A stretch of 33,007 bases of DNA from Candidatus Levybacteria bacterium RIFCSPLOWO2_12_FULL_39_17 (GTDB lineage: Bacteria; Patescibacteriota; Microgenomatia; Levybacterales; GWA1-39-11). The position numbers and the translations under genes were made by a program. The notes beneath the pieces were generated by a model. That model worked only from the letters and a program-made list of their open reading frames with translations, did no database searches and was not told the origin of the DNA. Location: the NCBI GenBank assembly GCA_001782675.1, contig MFPJ01000004.1:1-33007 (forward strand), read 5' to 3'. Within the stretch, counting starts at the first letter, position 1; the number at the start of each line of letters is the position of its first letter. Shown one piece after another: positions 1 through 7,241 of the stretch.

Positions 1-30
1 ACCTCTTACTATCCAATCCTACACGAGAAT

Positions 31-60
31 TTGTATCAAAGCACGGCGCGCTCATATAAT
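31..60 (+). promoter_or_regulatory. Candidate sigma70 promoter for the RRM-helicase operon
   Basis: TTGTAT (31-36), an 18-bp spacer and a perfect TATAAT (55-60). A second TATAAT lies at 78-83 without a good -35. Transcription would start near 67, leaving a leader of about 257 nt before the RRM gene. That is unusual here, where most promoters sit right on the start codon. No other gene lies between it and 324. Confidence 0.4.
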
Positions 61-66
61 GTGTCT

Positions 67-323
67 TGTAGTTAACCTATAATTTGCTTTATGGTTTCAT
101 GCATGGTACAATGTATTCAAGTCGCAGATTGTGCGCGAGTACATCTGCTTATATTTTGAATTAGTTTTTTAAAAAGATAAAAGATACCTCAATTTTCCAC
201 ATTTGTATCTTCTTCCCACATTAAACGACTTCACTTTTAAGCAGAGGTATTTTTGCACCATTTTAATTTTAAAGAAACCCTCCTTTGCATAAAGCTTCGG
301 AGGACGATGGGAGGTGAAAATTA
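67..323 (+). promoter_or_regulatory. Long 5' leader of the RRM gene with a possible RBS-masking element
   Basis: The first 323 bases hold no convincing gene. The presumed leader has an inverted repeat GCAGAT (124-129) / ATCTGC (143-148). Just before the gene, CCCTCC (278-283) can pair either with GGAGG at 299-303 or with the Shine-Dalgarno GGGAGG at 309-314, so the two pairings exclude each other and could hide or expose the ribosome binding site. A short CTTT-GCAT-AAAG hairpin (283-294) overlaps the same arm. Long leaders that refold with temperature are known for bacterial cold-shock genes. That this one works that way is inference. Confidence 0.35.
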
Positions 324-581
324 ATGACAAATAAATTATTTATAGGAAGCCTTGATTATTCAACAACTGACGCGCAACTTGAAGAGCACTTTTCAAAAAT
401 CGGTAAAGTTTTATCCGCGAAAGTTATTGTAGACAGAATGACCGGACAAGGAAAAGGTTTTGGATTCGTTGAGATGGAAACACCGGAAGCGGCCAAAGAA
501 GCCTTAGATCAGCTTAATGGTTCGCAACTTAATGGCCGTTCAATCGCGGTAAAAGAAGCCACGCCAAGGCCGGAAAGATAA
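324..581 (+). CDS. RRM-domain RNA-binding protein
   Basis: An 85-residue protein that is a single RNA recognition motif with almost nothing else. RNP2 is LFIGSL (residues 5-10) and RNP1 is KGFGFVEM (44-51), both with the aromatic positions that stack on RNA bases. The C-terminus is short and basic (RPER). It resembles the small single-RRM proteins of cyanobacteria and other bacteria, which bind single-stranded RNA and are often induced by cold. The start is fixed by a strong Shine-Dalgarno, GGGAGGTG at 309-316, one of the few in this window. The DEAD-box helicase follows after 3 nt, so the two are surely co-transcribed and probably act together on folded mRNA. Confidence 0.9.
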   Translation: MTNKLFIGSLDYSTTDAQLEEHFSKIGKVLSAKVIVDRMTGQGKGFGFVEMETPEAAKEALDQLNGSQLNGRSIAVKEATPRPER

Positions 582-584
582 AAC

Positions 585-1808
585 ATGTACAATTCGAAGC
601 AAAGAAATCATAGCCATCAAAGAAATGGTAATAATTTTTATGGCGTCCGTCCTCAAAGCCAAAGGAGAAATATCCCGGCAAGAGGCGGATTCCGTCATTT
701 GGGAAAAAAGCTTGATCCAAACCTCTTTATAAAAAAGGCGAAAGAGACAAACGCATACCTTGAGCATATATCAAGCGTGAAATTCTCAGACTACAATATA
801 GTAGACAAGCTGAAACGAAACATTGAGGAGCATGGATACTCTGTTCCTACGGCAATCCAGGAAAAGGCAATTCCTCAGATTCTCGCCGGACGGGATATCA
901 TTGGCATAGCAAATACGGGTACAGGTAAAACTGCTGCCTTTCTTATTTCACTTATTAATAAATCGTATCTTGACCGGAATCAAAGGGTTTTAATTGTTGT
1001 TCCAACTCGGGAACTTGCGATCCAGATTAGCGACGAATTTCGCATATTCGCAAAAGGAACGGGTTTGGAGGTAGTAGCCGCCATTGGCGGAACCAACATT
1101 AAACGCCAGACATATGCTTTAAGACACCGACCGCATTTTGTTATCGGTACTCCGGGAAGACTTAAAGATTTAATAGGGCGGGGAGAACTAAACTTAATGC
1201 TCTTTCAAAATGTAGTTCTTGATGAGGTTGACCGCATGGTTGACATAGGATTCATAAACGACATTAAATATCTCATTTCACTCCTCCCCAAAATACGTCA
1301 ATCATTGTTTTTTTCTGCAACGGTTGACGGTAAAACACAGGATATTTTGCGCAGTTTTGTAATAAATCCCGTGACTGTTTCTGTCAAACAACAGGCTACT
1401 GCGGAAAACATAGAACAGGACATAATAAGACTCACGGGTAACCGCCCAAAGATAGACGTCCTCCACGATCTCTTAATCCAGCCGGGATTTGATAAGGTAC
1501 TCATTTTCGGCAGGACAAAATGGGGAATGGAGAAGTTAGCGCGAGCGCTAAGCGAACGCGGTTTCCAAACAGCCGCAATCCATAGCAATAAATCACAAAA
1601 TCAGCGTCAAAGGGCGCTCGATGAATTTAAAAATGATGAGCTTCAAATATTAATCGCGACAGATGTTGCCTCCCGTGGACTTGATATTGAAGATGTTACA
1701 CATGTAATCAATTATGATGCCCCAACTTCATACGACGACTATATTCACAGAATAGGAAGGACAGGACGCGCCGGAAAACGAGGCACCGCATTAACTTTCA
1801 TCGAGTAA
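585..1808 (+). CDS. DEAD-box ATP-dependent RNA helicase (RhlE-like)
   Basis: A 407-residue RNA helicase with the full motif set in order: Q motif (about residues 85-92), Walker A ANTGTGKT (109-116), PTREL (140-144), TPGR (189-192), motif II DEVD (213-216) instead of DEAD, SAT (244-246), motif V ATDVASRGLDIED (358-370) and motif VI HRIGRTGRAG (388-397). The first 45 residues are basic and rich in Arg, Asn and Gln, likely an RNA-binding tail. The protein stops about ten residues after motif VI, so it has no C-terminal accessory domain. Its RNA-binding partner is probably the separate RRM protein encoded 3 nt upstream. It is expected to unwind short RNA duplexes in mRNA decay, ribosome assembly or cold adaptation. 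Confidence 0.92.
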   Translation: MYNSKQRNHSHQRNGNNFYGVRPQSQRRNIPARGGFRHLGKKLDPNLFIKKAKETNAYLEHISSVKFSDYNIVDKLKRNIEEHGYSVPTAIQEKAIPQILAGRDIIGIANTGTGKTAAFLISLINKSYLDRNQRVLIVVPTRELAIQISDEFRIFAKGTGLEVVAAIGGTNIKRQTYALRHRPHFVIGTPGRLKDLIGRGELNLMLFQNVVLDEVDRMVDIGFINDIKYLISLLPKIRQSLFFSATVDGKTQDILRSFVINPVTVSVKQQATAENIEQDIIRLTGNRPKIDVLHDLLIQPGFDKVLIFGRTKWGMEKLARALSERGFQTAAIHSNKSQNQRQRALDEFKNDELQILIATDVASRGLDIEDVTHVINYDAPTSYDDYIHRIGRTGRAGKRGTALTFIE

Positions 1809-1812
1809 ATAA

Positions 1813-2988
1813 ATGGTTAAATCTGTATTAATTGTATTGAAGCATCTTATATATGGCGGAACAGAAAAATATACCTTAAATTTAGTCAATTCGCTAACCG
1901 ATAAAGGAATATCTGTAACTCTTATTTCAGGCGATGGCCCACTCGCAAATCACATTTCCCCTAAGGTAAATCTTCACATAATGCCCATAAGCAGGAGTCC
2001 CAGAATAAAGGAAATTACTGAGAGAAGAATTTTGGAAATTGCAAGAGTCTGCAGCCCTCAGATAATTCATACACAGTGTAGAACATCAATGGTAAATAGC
2101 CAACTTGCAAGAACTTCACTCAATCTGCCCCTAATTACTCACGAACATCATATGTATGATTCGCAGGATTACCCTTTCATAGTAGCTGAGTTAAGAAATG
2201 GTGCCGAAAAAATCATAACAATTGGTCCTTACACTGCCAGAGAGCTTACTAAAAATGGTATAAAAAAAGACGGAATAATCTCTATCCTTAATGGAGTTGA
2301 TGTCAATATTCTCCCAGTTACAACTCGCGAACGATCCGCAGCCAGAATGATTCTAGGAATTCATAAAAAGGACAAGGTAATTGTTTGTCTTTCAAGGCTT
2401 GAGCAGGGTAAGGGAATTGATAAGCTGGCCAGGGGATTTATTGAGGTTGCAAGCCAAATACCTGAAGCAAAGTTATTTATTATTGGAGATGACGAAACAA
2501 ATCTTGTAAAACCCTTCTTAAAAGAGCTAATAGAAAAAAATAACCTCAAAAACAGATTATTCGTATTAAATGGCGAATACAATATCAGAAAATATCATGC
2601 TGTGGCAGATGTTTTTTGTTATCCGGCACTTGGTAAAGGGATGGCTGTTATGGAGGCCATGGCAGCAGGTCTGCCGGTGGTAGGAAAGAGAACATTTAGA
2701 AAACCACTTGTGGTTCAACATGGTGTAAGTGGAGTGATGACGGATGAAACTGCTTCTTACAAGATAGACCCCGGTAAAATAGCCGAAAGTTTGATATATC
2801 TTCTTAACCGTCCTAAATTATCACAACAAATGGGTAAAGCCGGCAGAGCAAGAATAAAAAAAAGGTTTGGTCTAGACAGAGTTGTAAAAAACATTATTGA
2901 AAGTTATGAGGAGGTAATAGAATCACATAGAACATCTTCACCTAGAAGCCTGGGCTTGTCTGAAAATGCTTCTTTCTTAACTAATTAG
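1813..2988 (+). CDS. GT4-family glycosyltransferase
   Basis: A 391-residue GT-B glycosyltransferase of family 4. The N-terminal Rossmann half has the GGTE loop (15-18) that packs on the acceptor and nucleotide. The C-terminal half has SRLEQGKG (194-201), with the Arg and Lys that hold the donor phosphates, and the E-x7-E-like segment VMEAMAAGLPVVG (279-291). It transfers a sugar from a nucleotide sugar to a glycan or lipid acceptor on the cytoplasmic face; neither substrate can be read from the sequence. It starts 4 nt after the helicase stop and is probably the last gene of that operon, although a role with RNA-handling proteins is not obvious. The last 20 residues are low in conservation. 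Confidence 0.85.
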   Translation: MVKSVLIVLKHLIYGGTEKYTLNLVNSLTDKGISVTLISGDGPLANHISPKVNLHIMPISRSPRIKEITERRILEIARVCSPQIIHTQCRTSMVNSQLARTSLNLPLITHEHHMYDSQDYPFIVAELRNGAEKIITIGPYTARELTKNGIKKDGIISILNGVDVNILPVTTRERSAARMILGIHKKDKVIVCLSRLEQGKGIDKLARGFIEVASQIPEAKLFIIGDDETNLVKPFLKELIEKNNLKNRLFVLNGEYNIRKYHAVADVFCYPALGKGMAVMEAMAAGLPVVGKRTFRKPLVVQHGVSGVMTDETASYKIDPGKIAESLIYLLNRPKLSQQMGKAGRARIKKRFGLDRVVKNIIESYEEVIESHRTSSPRSLGLSENASFLTN

Positions 2989-3007
2989 GGCGCGAAATCA
3001 ATACAAT

Positions 3008-3037
3008 TTGAATTTTTAGCTTCAGGTCTGTTATAAT
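3008..3037 (+). promoter_or_regulatory. Promoter giving a leaderless hydrolase mRNA
   Basis: TTGAAT (3008-3013), 18-bp spacer, TATAAT (3032-3037). Only 6 nt separate the -10 box from the ATG at 3044, so transcription should begin on or next to the start codon. Confidence 0.7.
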
Positions 3038-3043
3038 CCCCGG

Positions 3044-3637
3044 ATGGCAGAAAGGCGAGTTATTTTTATTATCCCGGGCTTCAGGCAACACCCCAAAAAT
3101 AAGGCTTATCAAGAGATTTCGAAAATTCTTGAAAGCGAAGATTATTTCCCGATTTTAGTCAAGATCGAATGGAAGAAGAGCACAGTTTCCGAAAATACTG
3201 AATATTTTTTAAAACTTTATAAAAAAATAAAGGCGAGGAAAAAATATATACTGGGATTTTCATATGGCGCAATGATTGCGTTTGTCGCATCGACAAAAGT
3301 TAGGACTTCAGGGCTTATTCTTTGTTCTTTATCCCCATATTTTAAAGAGGATCTCTCGAATAAAAAGAAGGAAAGTTTTTCTGCTCTCATGTCTTATCGC
3401 TACGAAGATTTTACAAAATTAAATTCATCAAATCTTGCGAAGAATATAAAAGCAAAAAAGATTCTTATGCTTTACGGATCCCAAGAAGCAAGGTCTTTAA
3501 TTAAAAGAGTTAAAGAAACCTTTGAACAAATCGATTCAAAACAAAAACATTTGGTTTCAATAAGAAAAACAGAGCACGAAATAGGAAACAAAAGATATAT
3601 CGAATCCATTCATCTTGCGGCAAAAAACTTCCTATAA
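3044..3637 (+). CDS. Alpha/beta-hydrolase-fold protein
   Basis: A 197-residue small alpha/beta hydrolase. The first strand runs into IIPGF (9-13), which would give the oxyanion-hole loop. The nucleophile elbow is GFSYGA (71-76) with Ser73, and the expected catalytic His is His178 in TEHEIG. The acid is less clear; E148 or a nearby residue after LMLYGSQ is in the usual place. There is no signal peptide and no lid domain, so it is a cytoplasmic esterase or thioesterase-like enzyme of unknown substrate. The gene has its own promoter and no Shine-Dalgarno. Confidence 0.7.
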   Translation: MAERRVIFIIPGFRQHPKNKAYQEISKILESEDYFPILVKIEWKKSTVSENTEYFLKLYKKIKARKKYILGFSYGAMIAFVASTKVRTSGLILCSLSPYFKEDLSNKKKESFSALMSYRYEDFTKLNSSNLAKNIKAKKILMLYGSQEARSLIKRVKETFEQIDSKQKHLVSIRKTEHEIGNKRYIESIHLAAKNFL

Positions 3638-3679
3638 ACTTTTAAAACATCTGTCATTTTGGAATTTATTTTTTTATCC

Positions 3680-3701
3680 CGTTGACTGGACAACTGGACA
3701 A
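3680..3701 (+). promoter_or_regulatory. Degenerate copy of the TrpR-associated element upstream of the methyltransferase
   Basis: This 22-nt stretch matches the element before the TrpR-like gene (21942-21963) at 19 of 22 positions, and the three differences are transitions. Its core is CTGG-ACAA-CTGG where the other copy has CTAG-ACAA-CTAG. It ends 37 bp before the -35 box of the methyltransferase promoter. It may be a weak or decayed operator, or simply a dispersed repeat. No other good copy was found by eye. Confidence 0.4.
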
Positions 3702-3738
3702 AATAGATTCTATTGCGAACAATTCCGAAAAATCGGAC

Positions 3739-3767
3739 TTGACATATCTCTTAGAACTTTCTAAAAC
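3739..3767 (+). promoter_or_regulatory. Promoter giving a leaderless methyltransferase mRNA
   Basis: A perfect TTGACA (3739-3744), 17-bp spacer, TAAAAC (3762-3767), then 7 nt to the GTG start at 3775. An inverted repeat TCCGA-AAAA-TCGGA (3724-3737) lies one base upstream of the -35 box and could be an operator. Confidence 0.65.
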
Positions 3768-3774
3768 TTTATTA

Positions 3775-4563
3775 GTGAAAAACTATGCCGCAATAAATAG
3801 AGATTGGTGGAACAAAGCAACACCCATTCACGCCTCTTCAAAATTATATGACCTCGAAAAATTTAAAAAAGGAAAAACCAGTCTTCAGGCAACGGAAATT
3901 CAGGAAGTAGGAAATGTCCGCGGAAAGACACTTCTGCACCTCCTTTGCCACTTTGGCATGGATACTTTATCCTGGGCAAGGCGGGGGGCAGATGCTACGG
4001 GAGTCGATATTTCGGATAGATCGATAAGGCTTGCAAGGAAATTGAGCCGCGAAATTGGTATCCCGGCAAAATTTATCTGTTCTGATATACATGATCTACC
4101 CAAAGTTCTCGATAAAAAATTTGATATTATTTTTGCTTCATACGGAGTGCTTTTGTGGTTATCAAACATTAAGAAATTCGCAAAAATTGTAAATCATTTT
4201 CTTTCAGAAAAAGGCATGTTTTACATAGTTGAGCTCCATCCCTTCACAAATATTCTAAGCTGTGACCTTAAGATTGATTATAAGTACTTTCAAAAAGGCC
4301 CGCATATTGATGACTCAAACGGTACCTATACCGATTGGAGTGCTGACATAAAAGGTTTCACCTATAATTGGAACTACACTCTTGAGGACATAATAAATTC
4401 TTTGATTAACGAGGGGTTAAAAATAGAATATATTCATGAGTTTCCTTATACAATGTATGATCAATTTCCGGGTCTGATGGAAAAAAATAAAAAAGGACAA
4501 TATGTTCTAAAAGACAAAAAAATCCAAATCCCCCTCCTCTTCTCCCTCAAGGCAACAAAGTAA
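3775..4563 (+). CDS. Class I SAM-dependent methyltransferase
   Basis: A 262-residue methyltransferase, counted from GTG 3775. SAM motif I is LLHLLCHFGMDTL (53-65), the HFGxDTL variant of the usual glycine-rich loop, followed by the acidic residue of motif II in GVDIS (76-80) and SDIHDLP further on. The family typically begins with a segment like INRDWWNKATPIH, which is exactly where the GTG start falls. The reading frame stays open upstream to a TTG at 3682, but that would place the promoter inside the gene. Substrate is unknown; relatives methylate small molecules. It stands alone between two promoters. Confidence 0.75.
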   Translation: MKNYAAINRDWWNKATPIHASSKLYDLEKFKKGKTSLQATEIQEVGNVRGKTLLHLLCHFGMDTLSWARRGADATGVDISDRSIRLARKLSREIGIPAKFICSDIHDLPKVLDKKFDIIFASYGVLLWLSNIKKFAKIVNHFLSEKGMFYIVELHPFTNILSCDLKIDYKYFQKGPHIDDSNGTYTDWSADIKGFTYNWNYTLEDIINSLINEGLKIEYIHEFPYTMYDQFPGLMEKNKKGQYVLKDKKIQIPLLFSLKATK

Positions 4564-4573
4564 CAGCTTCTGA

Positions 4574-4579
4574 TATAAT
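4574..4579 (+). promoter_or_regulatory. -10 box for the flavin-barrel/cyclase gene pair
   Basis: A perfect TATAAT 15 nt before the ATG at 4595. No clear -35 box at the right distance. The predicted leader is about 9 nt and contains AGGGA, a weak Shine-Dalgarno. Confidence 0.45.
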
Positions 4580-4594
4580 TGCTTCAGGGAAAAT

Positions 4595-4993
4595 ATGGCG
4601 TTAAATAAAAGGGAAATTGAGAGACTTTTGAAGTCGGAGATTGTTTATCTTGCCACTTGTGATACGAAGGGAAACCCGCATGTAAAACCTATTTGGTTTA
4701 TATTCGATCAGGGCAAGATTTGGTTTGAAACCGATATAATAACCAGGGCTTTTAAAAACATAAAAGAAAATAATAAAATTATGCTTTGTTTTGGCGGAAG
4801 AGAAACTTATCTTGTCTGGGGAAAAGTTAAATGGTATAAAGAAAAAGATGCTCCGGTTGAATTTAGGAAAATGTTTTGGAAGAAATATGGAAAGTTTATG
4901 GATGATAGCTATATAACAGATAAGACAAGAATTTTTGAAGTAATTATCGAAAAAGAAATGTCCTGGCACTATGCCGATAAAGGCTGGGAATAA
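4595..4993 (+). CDS. Pyridoxamine 5'-phosphate oxidase-like split-barrel flavoprotein
   Basis: A 132-residue protein of the PPOX split beta-barrel superfamily. The opening pattern (REIERLLKSEIVYLATCDTK, then GNPHVKPIWFIFD) is the strand-turn-strand that binds FMN or F420 phosphate at a dimer interface. FETDIITRAFKNIKENNKI follows, as in members annotated as pyridoxamine oxidase family or F420-dependent enzymes. The Trp-rich C-terminus (SWHYADKGWE) closes the barrel. It is probably a homodimeric flavin-dependent reductase or oxidase acting on an unknown small molecule; true PdxH activity is unlikely at this length. The cyclase-family gene starts 2 nt after its stop, so the two form an operon. 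Confidence 0.75.
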   Translation: MALNKREIERLLKSEIVYLATCDTKGNPHVKPIWFIFDQGKIWFETDIITRAFKNIKENNKIMLCFGGRETYLVWGKVKWYKEKDAPVEFRKMFWKKYGKFMDDSYITDKTRIFEVIIEKEMSWHYADKGWE

Positions 4994-4995
4994 TT

Positions 4996-5607
4996 ATGAA
5001 ATGGATTGATTTATCAGTTGTAATAAATGAAAAAACTCCGGTTTATCCCGGAGATCCTAAGACAAAAATTGAACCAGCCGGAATTCTTGAAAAAGACGGA
5101 TACGAAGACCATTATGTTAGCATTGGAACTCATGCGGGGACGCATATAGATGCTCCCAGACACATGGTAAAAAATGGTCGAAGCCTAGACCAAATCTCTG
5201 TAGATAAATTTATCGGTAAAGGCGTGTTAATAAAAATTAGTGATAAAAAGTTTGATTTAGACGCAATAAAAAGCACAAATATAGAGCAAGTGGATATTGT
5301 GCTTTTTTACACGGGCATTTCGGAAGTTTACCACCAATCAGAATACTACGACAATTATCCGGCCATCACCAAGGAGATAGCGGAATATTTAGTTAATAAG
5401 AAAGTTAAAATGGTGGGAGTTGATATGTGCAGCGTGGATCATGAACCTTTCCCTGTTCACAGGATTTTATTGAGGAACGAAATCTTGATAATAGAAAACC
5501 TGACAAATCTGCAAGAACTTGAGAATGAAGAATTTAAGATTTATGCTTTTCCGATTAAACTTGAGATCGACGGCGCCCCTGCAAGAGTCCTCGCAGAAAT
5601 TCACTAA
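4996..5607 (+). CDS. Cyclase-family metal-dependent hydrolase (kynurenine formamidase-like)
   Basis: A 203-residue member of the cyclase/KynB family. The diagnostic HxGTHxDxPxH metal-binding motif reads HAGTHIDAPRH (residues 46-56). The N-terminus WIDLSVVINEKTPVYPGD is also typical, and GVDMCSVDHEP further on supplies the other active-site side. Known members hydrolyse N-formylkynurenine or related amides and lactones using Zn or Mn. No other tryptophan-degradation gene is near, so calling it a true KynB would be over-reading. It is translationally close to the flavin-barrel gene (gap 2 nt), which hints at a shared small-molecule salvage or detoxification step. Confidence 0.8.
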   Translation: MKWIDLSVVINEKTPVYPGDPKTKIEPAGILEKDGYEDHYVSIGTHAGTHIDAPRHMVKNGRSLDQISVDKFIGKGVLIKISDKKFDLDAIKSTNIEQVDIVLFYTGISEVYHQSEYYDNYPAITKEIAEYLVNKKVKMVGVDMCSVDHEPFPVHRILLRNEILIIENLTNLQELENEEFKIYAFPIKLEIDGAPARVLAEIH

Positions 5608-5619
5608 AAACTTTTTTGC

Positions 5620-5625
5620 TATAAT
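5620..5625 (+). promoter_or_regulatory. -10 box of a leaderless gene
   Basis: TATAAT exactly 6 nt before the ATG at 5632. It rules out the in-frame TTG at 5626, which would lie directly at the end of the -10 box. The -35 region is weak. Confidence 0.55.
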
Positions 5626-5631
5626 TTGGGG

Positions 5632-6099
5632 ATGAGTTATAGAAATCAAGGACCGAACCACAAGAAAACAATAACTATTTGCTGCTCCGCTTCTTTCTAC
5701 AAAAGCGCGCTTGAAATTGAGAAGAATCTTAAGAAAATGGGATTTCATGTTAAAGTTCCAAAAACTGCCCGTACAATGAAGCGGACCGGAAATTTTAAGG
5801 TTGAGGATTATAAAACCTGGTTTGCAAACGAGAAGCATTATCGCTTAAAGAAAAATCTTATGGATGATCACTTTAAAAAAGTTATCGAATCCGACGCGAT
5901 TCTTGTCGTGAATAATGAAAAGAAAGGGGTGAAAGGCTATATCGGCGGAAATGTCTTAATGGAAATGGTAATTGCCTACCATTACAAGAAGCCCATTTTT
6001 GTATGGAATCCTATTGAAAAAGGTTTCCAGTTTGAAGAGGAAATAATAGGAATGGGGTCTAAAATAATCAATCGGGATTTGTTAAAGGTGAAAATATAA
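5632..6099 (+). CDS. Nucleoside 2-deoxyribosyltransferase-like protein
   Basis: A 155-residue Rossmann-like protein. It opens with a strand ending in SASFYKSALEIEKNLKKMG and has the later signature ESDAILVVNNEKKGVKGYIGGNVLMEMVIAYHYKKPIFVWN. In the deoxyribosyltransferase-like superfamily this region carries the catalytic Glu in the ME-M-x-A helix and a glycine-rich loop. Members move deoxyribose between bases or hydrolyse nucleotides in salvage or pool cleaning. A hit to a specific subfamily cannot be claimed by eye. The KKMGFHVKVPKTARTMKRTG insert is basic. Start chosen from the -10 box 6 nt upstream. Confidence 0.6.
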   Translation: MSYRNQGPNHKKTITICCSASFYKSALEIEKNLKKMGFHVKVPKTARTMKRTGNFKVEDYKTWFANEKHYRLKKNLMDDHFKKVIESDAILVVNNEKKGVKGYIGGNVLMEMVIAYHYKKPIFVWNPIEKGFQFEEEIIGMGSKIINRDLLKVKI

Positions 6100-6113
6100 A
6101 GCATAAGATTTGA

Positions 6114-6119
6114 TATACT
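6114..6119 (+). promoter_or_regulatory. -10 box of a leaderless gene with GTG start
   Basis: TATACT ending 6 nt before the GTG at 6126, matching the spacing seen at 3044 and 5632. No good -35 box. Confidence 0.5.
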
Positions 6120-6125
6120 CGTTTT

Positions 6126-7241
6126 GTGAGGGCTTTATTCTATATTCTTATTATTTTTTTTGTTGTTCACCTTTTTATTGTCCTTGGCATTAATCAAATT
6201 CCCATTTTCCAACTTGATTTTCCTTTTAAAAGCATCGTTGAGGTTTATGAACCTAAGATACTCTCTCCTCTTGCCGGTTTTGACGGAGCGCACTATATTA
6301 TGATTGCAAAATTCGGTTACCAGCAGTATCAGGAGGCTTTCTTTCCTCTTTATCCTGTCCTCGTAAATCTTTTGCCGATATTTAACCCTTTGGTTTCAGG
6401 TCTTTTGATCTCGTGGTTATCTTTGATCGCAGGCTCCTATTTTTTTTACAGAATTACGAATCTTATTCTTAAGAGAAAAAATGATTATTGGTCCCTCATT
6501 TTTTTGCTTTCGTTTCCTTCTGCTTTCTTCTTCATAACAGTTTATTCTGAAAGCCTTTTTCTGGCCACTGCTTCTTTAGCCCTATTTTTTATTTTTAAAA
6601 GAAATTTCAAACCGGCTGCGCTTTTTTGTATCCTTGCCTCTCTGACAAAATTACAGGGATTTTTTTTAATAATTCCTTTTCTGTTTTCGGTATTTGAGGC
6701 AAAAAAGGGAAATAAATTATTTAATATCTTAATTGCTCTATCGCCAATATTAGGTCTTGCTGCTTACTCAATATTTTTATTTTTCAGAACGGGAGACCCT
6801 CTTTATTTCTATCATTCACAAGAAGCTTTTGGCGCAAATAGAATAAGTACAGGATTCGTTTTTCTCCCGCAGGTATTTTTTCGATATCTTAAAATTCTAA
6901 TAACAGCAGATTTAAATTTTCAATATTGGATTGCTTTTTTGGAATTATCCGTTTTCCTTATAGTCTTTGCCGTATTGCTTTGGGTTTTATATTTAAACTT
7001 TAAAAAGAAAGATTTTTCTTTTGAATTTTCTCTTAATCTTTACTCTCTGGCTGCGCTGATGCTTCCAACGCTGACCGGCACATTAAGCTCTATTCCCCGA
7101 TACTCTCTCATAGCATATGGCTTCTTTATTGCTCTTTCAAAAATACGAAATGTCAGTTTAAAAATTCTAATAGGATTAATTTTTTCGATCCTTCACCTCG
7201 TTCTTTTTTTCTATTTTATAAAGGGGTATTTTGTAAGTTAA
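6126..7241 (+). CDS. PIG-V-like GT-C membrane mannosyltransferase
   Basis: A 371-residue integral membrane protein with about ten hydrophobic segments. The first lumenal/periplasmic loop has FDGAHYIMIAKFGY followed by FFPLYPVLV, the pattern of PIG-V/GPI-mannosyltransferase-2-like proteins, where the Asp is catalytic. TVYSESLFLATASLALFF and SIPRYSLIAYG are the other conserved blocks. Such enzymes take mannose from a lipid-phosphate donor on the outer membrane face. A candidate donor synthase, the DPM1-like protein at 30017-31147, is in the same window. The start is GTG, set by the -10 box 6 nt upstream. Its TAA abuts the TAG of the converging glycosidase gene with no base between. Confidence 0.75.
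   Translation: MRALFYILIIFFVVHLFIVLGINQIPIFQLDFPFKSIVEVYEPKILSPLAGFDGAHYIMIAKFGYQQYQEAFFPLYPVLVNLLPIFNPLVSGLLISWLSLIAGSYFFYRITNLILKRKNDYWSLIFLLSFPSAFFFITVYSESLFLATASLALFFIFKRNFKPAALFCILASLTKLQGFFLIIPFLFSVFEAKKGNKLFNILIALSPILGLAAYSIFLFFRTGDPLYFYHSQEAFGANRISTGFVFLPQVFFRYLKILITADLNFQYWIAFLELSVFLIVFAVLLWVLYLNFKKKDFSFEFSLNLYSLAALMLPTLTGTLSSIPRYSLIAYGFFIALSKIRNVSLKILIGLIFSILHLVLFFYFIKGYFVS

Noticed and set aside
4996-5607. Naming the cyclase-family gene kynB
   Set aside because: The metal motif fits the whole family, and no tryptophan 2,3-dioxygenase or other kynurenine-pathway gene is present to support that substrate.
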